Below, one piece after another: positions 1 to 6,098 of a stretch of DNA of 10,187 nt. Position 1 is the stretch's first letter, and every line of letters starts with the position of its first letter. The notes under the pieces are model-generated. The model did no database searches. It was not told the DNA's origin and was given only the letters and a program-made list of their open reading frames with translations. Source of the DNA: an uncultured Collinsella sp. (GTDB lineage: Bacteria > Actinomycetota > Coriobacteriia > Coriobacteriales > Coriobacteriaceae); NCBI GenBank assembly GCA_900544465.1, contig UQVT01000057.1, positions 1-10,187 of the forward strand, written 5' to 3'. The position numbers and the translations under genes are program-made.

Positions 1-59
1 TCGCGCCCTTGAAGTTGAACGTCAGATTGTCCAAATGCGGCCCGCGCAGCGTCGACCGG

Positions 60-83
60 TCCGCCGTTCGGCAGAACGGCGGA
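60..83 (-). terminator. Hairpin just past pyrE stop
   Basis: A perfect 10-bp inverted repeat (TCCGCCGTTC at 60-69, GAACGGCGGA at 74-83) with a 4-base loop lies two bases beyond the pyrE stop codon. Its position suggests it ends or stabilises the pyrE transcript. On the minus strand no run of T follows, so it does not look like a standard intrinsic terminator. It could be an mRNA 3'-end stabiliser or a Rho-dependent end. The hairpin is seen directly; the role is inferred. Confidence 0.5.
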
Positions 84-85
84 AC

Positions 86-766
86 CTACTTGACTCCGTA
101 CTGCTCGTAGTAGGCGTCGATGGCGGTCTTGAGCTCATCGTCGATGACGACCTTGCCGTCGATCTCGTGGTTGTAGAGGGTCTCGACGACCTCGGCCATG
201 GAGACGATGCTCGCGACGGGGAAACCGTACTTGGCCTCGATCTCCTTCTGGGCGGTGGTCACGCCACCCTTGCCGACCTCCATGCGGTTGAGGGACACAA
301 TGAGGCCCTTGATCTCGACATCGGCAGCAGCCTTGACCTTGGGATAGGTCTCGTCGATGGACTTGCCGCTGGTGGTAACGTCCTCGACCATGACCACACG
401 GTCGCCGTCCTTGGGCTCATAACCCAGCAGGTTGCCCTTATCGGCACCGTGGTCCTTGGCCTCCTTGCGGTCGCAGCAGTACTTGACCTCCTTGCCGTAC
501 AGCTCGTGGTAGGCAATCGCGGTCACGACGGCCAGGGGAATGCCCTTGTAGGCCGGCCCAAACAGCACGTCAAAGTCGTCGCCAAAGTTATCGTGAATGG
601 CCTGGGCGTAATACTCGCCCAGCTTCTTGAGCTGGTAGCCCGTCACGTAAGCACCGGCGTTCATAAAGAACGGGGACTGACGGCCGCTCTTGAGCGTAAA
701 GCTGCCGAACTTAAGAACGTCGGACTCGACCATAAACTTGATGAACTCTTGCTTGTAAGCCTCCAT
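86..766 (-). CDS. pyrE: Orotate phosphoribosyltransferase
   Basis: This cytoplasmic enzyme of de novo pyrimidine synthesis transfers the phosphoribosyl group of PRPP to orotate, giving orotidine 5'-monophosphate and pyrophosphate. The 226-residue product is close to the usual length of about 210-225. The signature PRPP-binding loop is present around residues 122-136, reading DRVVMVEDVTTSGKS, with the acidic pair E128-D129 and the small-residue TTSGKS turn typical of type I phosphoribosyltransferases. Near the N-terminus are the KSGRQSPFF stretch and the FGPAYKGIPLA segment expected in OPRTs. The start at 766 is supported by GAGGAG at 772-777, five bases upstream. It appears to be transcribed alone here, divergently from the ATPase gene. 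No other pyrimidine gene, and no PyrR attenuator that I can recognise, is in the window. Confidence 0.95.
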   Translation of the reverse strand: MEAYKQEFIKFMVESDVLKFGSFTLKSGRQSPFFMNAGAYVTGYQLKKLGEYYAQAIHDNFGDDFDVLFGPAYKGIPLAVVTAIAYHELYGKEVKYCCDRKEAKDHGADKGNLLGYEPKDGDRVVMVEDVTTSGKSIDETYPKVKAAADVEIKGLIVSLNRMEVGKGGVTTAQKEIEAKYGFPVASIVSMAEVVETLYNHEIDGKVVIDDELKTAIDAYYEQYGVK

Positions 767-892
767 GCGGGCTCCTCTCGTAATCGCGTACGTGCCTTCC
801 AGTTTAGCGCAGGCGAAGCGTAGATGCGGGCGCGCTTTGGGGCCACGGCATTCTGTAAAGGCTTTGTCAGGGGGAATGGTTTTCCGAACAAT

Positions 893-925
893 GGGGTTGA
901 CATGTCAAGCCCCCTCATCAAGAAT
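893..925 (+). promoter_or_regulatory. Promoter overlapped by palindromic operator
   Basis: A perfect -35 box TTGACA lies at 897-902. Seventeen bases on is AAGAAT (920-925), a 4/6 match to TATAAT. The -35 is the left half of a perfect 12-bp palindrome TTGACATGTCAA (897-908). After one mismatched pair the symmetry continues as GGG/CCC, giving a near-perfect 20-bp dyad at 893-912. This is the expected arrangement for a repressor that blocks RNA polymerase. It would drive the leader and the MgtA-type gene, about 270 bases before its start. The dyad is seen directly; promoter use and the identity of any repressor are inferred. I do not recognise the site as that of a specific regulator family. Confidence 0.5.
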
Positions 926-992
926 ACGGGCGGATTAAAAAGGGGTACGAGATACCCAAAGCGCGCTGCGCTCAGCCTTTAGGAGGTGTGCC

Positions 993-1064
993 ATGGAAGG
1001 CAGTCCTAGTCGAAAAACCTGCATGTCGCCCTCGGCACGCCGCGAGGACTCCGCACACGCATAA
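993..1064 (+). CDS. Possible 23-aa leader peptide before mgtA
   Basis: A short reading frame starts at ATG 993 and ends at TAA 1062-1064, coding for a 23-residue peptide that begins MEGSPSRKTCMSPSARR. It is preceded by a strong ribosome binding site, AGGAGG at 981-986, six bases before the ATG. The peptide is rich in Ser, Arg and Ala and matches no family I know. It lies 140 bases upstream of an MgtA-type pump and just before a strong hairpin. Enterobacterial mgtA is controlled by a short leader ORF (mgtL), so an analogous role is possible. It could instead be the leftover start of a degraded gene. The start signal is convincing; function is inference. Confidence 0.4.
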   Translation: MEGSPSRKTCMSPSARREDSAHA

Positions 1065-1087
1065 ACGCCACCGGCAGATCGTCAAAA

Positions 1088-1120
1088 CCACCACAAAGGT
1101 GCCTGTCCCCTTTGTGGTGG
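1088..1120. repeat. Perfect 12-bp hairpin, REP-like
   Basis: Arms CCACCACAAAGG (1088-1099) and CCTTTGTGGTGG (1109-1120) pair perfectly around a 9-base loop TGCCTGTCC. No T-run follows, so it is a poor intrinsic terminator on either strand. The GTCCCC at the loop-stem boundary recurs in the hairpins at 5896-5979, which suggests a shared repetitive-element style. Hairpins with GGTGCCTGTCCCC are, from recall, frequent intergenic repeats in Coriobacteriia and some other bacteria. Here it sits between the leader ORF and the ATPase gene, so it could also affect expression. Confidence 0.75.
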
Positions 1121-1204
1121 CTCGTGAGCTTGACGTGAGCGACATCTAGGTTTTTTGAAGCAAATACGACACGTACGCTAACTCCCCTCAACAAGGAGGA
1201 CCCT

Positions 1205-3973
1205 ATGCTGATGCTCAAAACCGTCACGGTACTCGAAGCCATCTCCAAGCGCCGCCGCACGGCGCGCCCTGCCGCTCATACCGGCCTATCCAAGAACACC
1301 ATATTCGCCGCCACCCATAGTGCCGAGGACGCCCTCGTACTGCTTGACGCCACGGCAAACGGCCTCACCGTCGAGCAGGCAACTGAGCGCCTGAACGCCG
1401 TCGGCCCCAACACCATCGAGGCAACGACCAAAACGCTCGCCCGCCGCATCGCCGACGCGTTCATCGATCCCTTCGCCGGCATCCTCGCCGCGCTCGCACT
1501 GGTCTCGCTCTACATCGACGTGCTCGCCGCACCCGAGCCGCAGCGCGACCCCTCCACGGTCATCGTCATCGGCATCATGCTGCTGGTATCGGGCGGCATG
1601 AAGTTTATCCAGGAAGCCCGCAGCGGCAATGCGGCCGAGGCCCTCAAGGACCTGGTCTCCAACACTTGCACCGCCCTGCGCGACGGCGAGCGCATCGAGA
1701 TCCCCTTCGACGAGCTCGTCCCCGGCGATGTAATCCGTCTCTCTGCCGGCGATATGGTGCCAGCAGACGCCCGCATCATCACCGCACGCGACCTGTTTGT
1801 GATCGAGTCCGCCCTGACCGGTGAAAGCGAGGCCGTCGAGAAGACCTCGTCAGTGGCGATCATAGAGGGCGCCGACGGCATGGCGCTGCCCCTCTCCGCC
1901 TGCAAGAACATCGTCTTCACCGGCACCTCCGTGCAAAACGGCGCCGCCATGGCGCTTGTCGTTGCCACCGGCTCGGACACCTACCTGGGCGGCATCGCCA
2001 AGATGCTCAACGGGCGCGGCGAAAAAAGCGCGTTTGACCGCGGCGTCTCGAGCGTCTCCATGCTGCTGGTGCGCCTGATGCTCGTTATGGCGCCGGCCGT
2101 CTTTGCCATCAACGCCGCCACCAAGGGCAACGTCATCGACGCGCTGCTGTTCGCCACGAGCGTGGCCGTGGGCATCACGCCGCAGATGCTTCCCGTCATC
2201 GTGACCACGAGCCTGTCGCAGGGCGCCAAGGACCTCGCCCGTCACCAGGTTATCGTCAAGGAGCTGCCGGCGATTCAAAACCTCGGAGCGATGGACGTCC
2301 TGTGCTGCGACAAGACCGGCACCCTCACCGAAGACCGCATCGTGCTCGAGCGCTACCTCAACACCGATGGCAACGAGGACGCGCGCGTGCTGCGCCATGC
2401 GTTTTTGAACAGCTTCTTCCAGACCGGCCTCAAAAATCTTATCGACCTGGCCGTAATCGACCGTGCCGATGTGACACCCTCGACCGTCGCACCCGATTCC
2501 ATGCTGGGCCAGAGCCTGCGCGACCGCTACGCCAAGGTCGACGAGGTTCCCTTCGATTTCTCGCGCCGTCGCCTGAGCGTAGTTGTCGCCGACGCCCAAG
2601 GCAAAACCCAGATGGTTACCAAGGGCGCTGCCGAGGAAATGCTCGAGATCTGCTCCTTTGTCGAGATCGATGGCATCGCTCAGCCGCTCACCGACGAGAA
2701 GCTCGCCCAGATTCGCAAGCAGATCGCCGGACTTAACGCCGAGGGCCTACGCGTAATTGCCGTGGCGCAGAAGACCAATCCGCGCTGCGTGGGCGAGTTT
2801 GGCATCGCCGACGAGTGCGACATGGTGCTGATGGGCTTTTTGGCCTTCCTCGATCCGCCCAAAGCAAGTGCCGCGGGCGCCGTCGCCACCCTCGAGGCCA
2901 AGGGCGTGGCGGTCAAGGTCCTAACCGGCGACAACGACCGCGTCGCCGCCACCGTCTGCGAGCAGATTGGTATCGATGCGAGCAACGTCTTGCTCGGCTC
3001 CGAGATCGATGCGCTCGATGACGCCGAACTTGCCGAGCGCGCCGAGAAAACCCACCTCTTCGCCAAGCTCTCGCCGCTGCAGAAGGCGCGCCTGGTACGT
3101 GTCATGCGCGAGATGCTCGGCCACACCGTGGGCTTTATGGGCGACGGCATCAACGACGCCGCCGCCATGCGTGCGAGCGATTGCGGCATCTCGGTCGATT
3201 CGGCCGTCGATATTGCCAAGGAATCCGCCGATATCATCTTGCTTCAGAAGGACCTGGGCGTGCTCGAGCGCGGCATCATCGAAGGCCGCCGCACTTACGG
3301 CAACCTGCTCAAGTACCTCAAGACCACGGTGAGCTCCAACTTTGGCAATGTGCTGTCCGTGACCGTCGCGAGCCTGTTCTTGCCGTTTTTGCCCATGAGC
3401 GCCCTGCAGCTGGTACTGCTGTCGCTGGTCTACGAGATCGTGTGCATCGCACTGCCGTGGGACACCGTCGATGACGCCTGGACTGCCCGTCCGCGTGCCT
3501 GGGACGCCACGTCCATCAAGGGCTTTATGCTCGAGCTGGGCCCCGTGAGCTCGCTGTTTGACATCGTGACCTTCGCTGCGCTCTTCTTTGTCGTGTGCCC
3601 CACCGCCGTGGACGCAAGCTGGTCCGAGCTTTCCGCCGCGGGCGACGTCGCGGGTATGGCGACCTTTGCTGCGCTCTTCCAGAGCGGCTGGTTTGTCGAG
3701 TCCATGTGGTCGCAGACACTCGTGGTCCACATGTTGCGCTCCCCGCATCTGCCGAGCCCGCGCGACCACGCCGCGCCCGCATTGTGCGTTCTTACCGTGC
3801 TGGGCCTGGCGCTCGTCACCTGGCTGCCGGCAAGCCCCATCGCCGATGTGCTCGGCCTCATGCCGCTGCCCACGAGCTTTTTTGGGCTGCTCATTGGCAT
3901 CGTTACCGCCTATATCGCGCTCACCCAGCTGGCAAAGTGCCGCTACATTGCCCGCCACGGCGAGCTGCTGTAG
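1205..3973 (+). CDS. mgtA: MgtA-family P-type ATPase (magnesium-type)
   Basis: An integral membrane ATPase of the P3B magnesium-import type, 922 residues against about 900 for E. coli MgtA. The order is a cytoplasmic N-terminus, TM1-2 (about 89-137), an actuator domain with TGES (205-208), TM3-4 (about 280-336), the phosphorylation site DKTGT with D369, a nucleotide domain, TGDN (574-577), GDGIND (646-651), then six C-terminal membrane segments (about 700-915). Family-specific stretches include SSNFGNVLSV, FLPFLPM, ALFQSGWF and SQTLVVHMLR, which separate it from calcium or sodium pumps. The ribosome binding site AAGGAGGA (1193-1200) supports the start at 1205; the ATG at 1211 is also possible. 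Oddities: the TM4 motif reads TPQMLP (Q327) where E. coli MgtA has TPEMLP, and TM6 reads SLVYE (S740, E744) in place of NLLYD. The family call is firm; the transported ion is less certain. Confidence 0.93.
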   Translation: MLMLKTVTVLEAISKRRRTARPAAHTGLSKNTIFAATHSAEDALVLLDATANGLTVEQATERLNAVGPNTIEATTKTLARRIADAFIDPFAGILAALALVSLYIDVLAAPEPQRDPSTVIVIGIMLLVSGGMKFIQEARSGNAAEALKDLVSNTCTALRDGERIEIPFDELVPGDVIRLSAGDMVPADARIITARDLFVIESALTGESEAVEKTSSVAIIEGADGMALPLSACKNIVFTGTSVQNGAAMALVVATGSDTYLGGIAKMLNGRGEKSAFDRGVSSVSMLLVRLMLVMAPAVFAINAATKGNVIDALLFATSVAVGITPQMLPVIVTTSLSQGAKDLARHQVIVKELPAIQNLGAMDVLCCDKTGTLTEDRIVLERYLNTDGNEDARVLRHAFLNSFFQTGLKNLIDLAVIDRADVTPSTVAPDSMLGQSLRDRYAKVDEVPFDFSRRRLSVVVADAQGKTQMVTKGAAEEMLEICSFVEIDGIAQPLTDEKLAQIRKQIAGLNAEGLRVIAVAQKTNPRCVGEFGIADECDMVLMGFLAFLDPPKASAAGAVATLEAKGVAVKVLTGDNDRVAATVCEQIGIDASNVLLGSEIDALDDAELAERAEKTHLFAKLSPLQKARLVRVMREMLGHTVGFMGDGINDAAAMRASDCGISVDSAVDIAKESADIILLQKDLGVLERGIIEGRRTYGNLLKYLKTTVSSNFGNVLSVTVASLFLPFLPMSALQLVLLSLVYEIVCIALPWDTVDDAWTARPRAWDATSIKGFMLELGPVSSLFDIVTFAALFFVVCPTAVDASWSELSAAGDVAGMATFAALFQSGWFVESMWSQTLVVHMLRSPHLPSPRDHAAPALCVLTVLGLALVTWLPASPIADVLGLMPLPTSFFGLLIGIVTAYIALTQLAKCRYIARHGELL

Positions 3974-3992
3974 CAAGTAGACGGAAAACACC

Positions 3993-4053
3993 CTGCCAGC
4001 TGCCGTTGCCACTACCACAGCTGCCAACGCCGCTGCCGCTGCCTCTGCCGCAG
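3993..4053. repeat. Low-complexity CTGCCG-rich stretch
   Basis: Just after the ATPase stop the sequence becomes an irregular run of GCTGCC, CTGCCG and close variants. It has no start codon with a ribosome binding site. It looks like degenerate simple-sequence DNA rather than coding sequence. I see no function in it beyond spacing the ATPase gene from the hairpin that follows. Confidence 0.45.
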
Positions 4054-4069
4054 TCTATCCCCCCCAGCA

Positions 4070-4134
4070 GTTGCGGTGAAATAGTTCCTGTTTAAAGCCC
4101 CGTGACTTTAATTTAGGGACTATTCCACCGCAAC
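4070..4134. terminator. Long nested hairpin between convergent genes
   Basis: Nineteen-base arms at 4070-4088 and 4116-4134 pair with one A-C mismatch and one G-T wobble. The left arm begins GTTGCGGTG and the right arm ends CACCGCAAC. Inside the 27-base loop a second stem forms, TTAAAG (4092-4097) with CTTTAA (4106-4111). The element lies 97 bases past the ATPase stop and 16 bases past the LuxR-gene stop on the other strand, so it can act as a two-way terminator. There is no clean T-run, and the long arms fit an intergenic repeat element equally well. Structure is seen; role is inferred. Confidence 0.6.
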
Positions 4135-4149
4135 TTATTGGGAGGTTAG

Positions 4150-5709
4150 CTAGTCCTTGGGTGTCCAGGACCAGAAGAAGTTGATAAGGGCCACGCGCGA
4201 GGCGGTACCGGTCTTTTTGTTAATCGAGGAAATGTGACGATAGAGCGTGGAGCGCGAAAGGAAAAGCGTTGTGGCGATATCCTGAACACTCTGGTCCGAA
4301 ACGACCAAGACCTCAAGAATATCGCGCTCGCGCTCCGTAAGCCCAAAGGTGGCGACGAAGGCATCGAGGCGCTCATCGGACGTGAGCTCCGCTGCCTCCA
4401 CGGGCTCAGGGTCGGAGCATGTGGGCGCAAGATCCCCACCAAGATCGTCGGTGGCAAGCGGCAGTCCGTCCCGCATCGCGGCATCATCGGCTCGTTGCCC
4501 CAACTGCCCCAGCAGCGTAATCGCAATGCCCACAAACATCACGAGCGCCGCACCGACCGCAGCCAGCACATTTTGACTCGAGATAATCGCCACTGCCGGC
4601 GCCGTCACGAACATCGAGCACACGTTGTTGACGACGCGACCCATGCACGGCCAAAAATATGACCAGCGCGCATAGAGCGAGACGGCGGCATATTTTGTGG
4701 TAAAGAACACCACGAAAAAGCCCGAGCCCAGATAAAAGATGATCGTGGCAGCAAGCTCGTTGCCGCCATTGCCATCGACGATGAGCACAAAGAACGAAAG
4801 CGTGGACAGTATGGCGGCACATGTCATGCCGATATTCATATACGAGCGGCCGTGCAGGTCAAATAGTGCGCCAGCGACCAACGAGCTCACGACAAGCAGC
4901 AGGCGCGGCCAATCGCCCAAATCGACGGTTCCGACAGCATGCAGGGTCGTGAAGCCCGCGTTGAGAGCGGCGAATACGCTGGAAAGATACGCCGTCGCCA
5001 CGGTCAGGCGGACCACGGCGCGGCGGAATGCCGCCTTTGCCTTGGGATCGTCTTGCCACTTGGCGCCATATTCCAAAGCATCTACCGAAAGCCCGGCAGC
5101 ACTGGGTTCAAAGTTGGGGTCGGACTCGTCGCGCAGCTTGGCGCGTCGGGCACCGTGGAGCAACGCCACCTGCGCGATCGCACAGACGACCAGAACAGCC
5201 TGCTGAGGAATACCGACAGGCATCACCATGTGGTTGATCACCTGTACCAGAACGCCCATGGCATAGGAAAGTGCGGCGGCGCGCGCCAAGCAGGGCGTTC
5301 GCGCAAAGCGCCTCGCAAAATTTGCATGAGCAGTCGATCCGCAGTAGCCCAGCGCGCAGCACGCCACCAAACCGCCGGCAATTACCACCTCAACCTGAAC
5401 CGCCATAATCAACAGCAGCAATGCCGCCACCAGCAAAACGCCCGTGACGTCACTCGTTGCGTCGATAGCATGGGGACGGCGATAGTACAGAATGGGACGC
5501 ACAAAGAAGCCAATCACGCTCGCGCCGATGACAAGGCTCTCATAAATAACGACTTCGTTCGGAGACACGAACTCGGCCATGCGCACATCAAGGATGCGCA
5601 CATCAAAGAGATACTCGCACGCCAAAAACGTGAAGAAGAACAGCGCCAGGCATATAATCTCCCGAATGCCCCGACGCAAATATGCGGTTGTGTCTCCCAT
5701 GCCCCTCAT
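4150..5709 (-). CDS. Membrane-bound LuxR-type transcription regulator
   Basis: A 519-residue protein with about ten to twelve hydrophobic segments over residues 16-400, a polar acidic linker of about 50 residues, and a C-terminal LuxR/GerE helix-turn-helix. The DNA-binding part begins LTERERDILEVL (457-468) and its recognition-helix region reads LSRSTLYRHISSINKK (about 484-498). This architecture, a multi-pass transporter-like sensor fused to a LuxR domain, is expanded in Coriobacteriia such as Eggerthella and Collinsella. Members presumably sense something in or across the membrane and bind DNA while anchored; no ligand can be read from the sequence. The ATG at 5709 is preceded by GGGGGG, a weak ribosome binding site; ATG 5700 is an alternative. 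The gene has its own promoter (5741-5769). It converges with the ATPase gene and diverges from the zinc-ribbon/SPFH genes, which could be targets, but nothing proves that. Confidence 0.9.
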   Translation of the reverse strand: MRGMGDTTAYLRRGIREIICLALFFFTFLACEYLFDVRILDVRMAEFVSPNEVVIYESLVIGASVIGFFVRPILYYRRPHAIDATSDVTGVLLVAALLLLIMAVQVEVVIAGGLVACCALGYCGSTAHANFARRFARTPCLARAAALSYAMGVLVQVINHMVMPVGIPQQAVLVVCAIAQVALLHGARRAKLRDESDPNFEPSAAGLSVDALEYGAKWQDDPKAKAAFRRAVVRLTVATAYLSSVFAALNAGFTTLHAVGTVDLGDWPRLLLVVSSLVAGALFDLHGRSYMNIGMTCAAILSTLSFFVLIVDGNGGNELAATIIFYLGSGFFVVFFTTKYAAVSLYARWSYFWPCMGRVVNNVCSMFVTAPAVAIISSQNVLAAVGAALVMFVGIAITLLGQLGQRADDAAMRDGLPLATDDLGGDLAPTCSDPEPVEAAELTSDERLDAFVATFGLTERERDILEVLVVSDQSVQDIATTLFLSRSTLYRHISSINKKTGTASRVALINFFWSWTPKD

Positions 5710-5740
5710 GGTTAACCCCCCAGCCGCTCAATTGTCTGGA

Positions 5741-5769
5741 AATCTATTTTAATAAAGAACCAGTCTCAA
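5741..5769 (-). promoter_or_regulatory. Sigma-70-type promoter of LuxR gene
   Basis: On the minus strand TTGAGA (5764-5769, 5/6 to consensus) is followed after exactly 17 bases by TAGATT (5741-5746, 4/6), 32 bases upstream of the start codon. The spacer is AT-rich against a GC-rich background. Immediately upstream on the same strand are two direct TTCGA copies 12 bases apart (within 5772-5788), a possible activator or autoregulatory site. The promoter is well supported by spacing and composition; the operator is speculative. Confidence 0.6.
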
Positions 5770-5895
5770 TATCGAAGCCAGGCTCGAAATGTTGCCAATT
5801 CGACCCCAGCCGTCCACATCACGCCGCGATTTTGAGCCGCATGGACCAGAAGGGACGCGCGCGATCTCTAGCTCGGCCAGGAGTGTCTCCAACTA

Positions 5896-5926
5896 CCACT
5901 CATTTAAGTACGTCCCCAATGAGTGG
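5896..5926. repeat. REP-like hairpin unit 1
   Basis: CCACTCATT (5896-5904) pairs perfectly with AATGAGTGG (5918-5926), a 9-bp stem. The 13-base loop is TAAGTACGTCCCC. It is the first of two tandem units in the element. Confidence 0.75.
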
Positions 5927-5944
5927 CCGAAGAGTGTCCCCCGC

Positions 5945-5979
5945 GACTAGTCGTTTAAGAACGTCCCCAACGACTAGTC
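5945..5979. repeat. REP-like hairpin unit 2
   Basis: GACTAGTCGTT (5945-5955) pairs perfectly with AACGACTAGTC (5969-5979), an 11-bp stem. The 13-base loop TAAGAACGTCCCC differs from that of unit 1 at one base. Outside the TT/AA next to the loop the stem sequence is largely unrelated to unit 1, yet pairing is complete. Confidence 0.75.
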
Positions 5980-6052
5980 AAAAAATGGGCCATGTGTCCC
6001 AGTTGTGGAGACTCCTTGAGCCGTCTGGGTATCGCGAAGGATCGCGCACTCC

Positions 6053-6093
6053 CCCATCATCAAAAGTGACACACGCTACCAGTTGATGGGAGG
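6053..6093 (+). promoter_or_regulatory. Ribosome binding site partly in a stem
   Basis: The ribosome binding site of the next gene is GGGAGG (6088-6093), five bases before its ATG. The first three of its Gs belong to TGATGGG (6084-6090), which can pair with CCCATCA (6053-6059) to form a 7-bp stem with a 24-base loop. This could moderate translation of the first gene of the SPFH set. The pairing is seen; regulation is inferred, and a 7-bp match may be chance. Confidence 0.3.
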
Positions 6094-6098
6094 CAGCC

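Larger units (their letters stand above)
5880..6015. repeat. Composite repeat element with two hairpins
   Basis: A 136-base intergenic element. It carries GTGTCTCC (5883-5890), GTGTCCCC (5934-5941) and GTGTCCC (5994-6000). The first two each precede a hairpin whose loop is TAAGWACGTCCCC. The third copy lacks a hairpin and looks like a truncated unit. The ends can pair in an interrupted stem (GGAGT 5880-5884 with ACTCC 6011-6015, CTCCA 5887-5891 with TGGAG 6006-6010), enclosing both hairpins. I see no transposase nearby, so it is best called a non-autonomous REP-like element. The rest of this gap holds the LuxR-gene promoter on the left; in 5789-5879 I see nothing. Confidence 0.65.

Noticed and set aside
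1..59. Minus-strand frame at the left edge reading STLRGPHLDNLTFNFKGA
   Set aside because: It reads plausibly as protein, but the stretch is too short, lacks a ribosome binding site and runs off the window, so no gene can be claimed.
35..823. A 262-codon plus-strand frame over pyrE
   Set aside because: It mirrors pyrE, has a Leu/Val/Asp-rich composition with no known motif, and no ribosome binding site.
902..982. A 26-codon frame from ATG 902 ending at TAG 980-982, just before the leader ORF
   Set aside because: Its ATG lies inside the promoter palindrome, upstream of any likely transcript start, and it has no ribosome binding site.
1121..1204. A second promoter close to the ATPase start (TTGACG at 1130-1135)
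   Set aside because: No acceptable -10 box lies 16-18 bases downstream.
767..1204. Magnesium riboswitch (M-box) upstream of the pump
   Set aside because: I could not find the conserved M-box core, only the leader ORF and a simple hairpin.
2921..4027. A 368-codon minus-strand frame inside the ATPase gene
   Set aside because: It is antisense to conserved ATPase motifs, Gly/His/Gln rich, and shows no domain.
5682..6086. Plus-strand frame through the repeat element, giving a Thr-Ser-Pro repeated peptide
   Set aside because: The repetition comes from the hairpin units being in frame. There is no ribosome binding site and the frame crosses the start of the LuxR gene.
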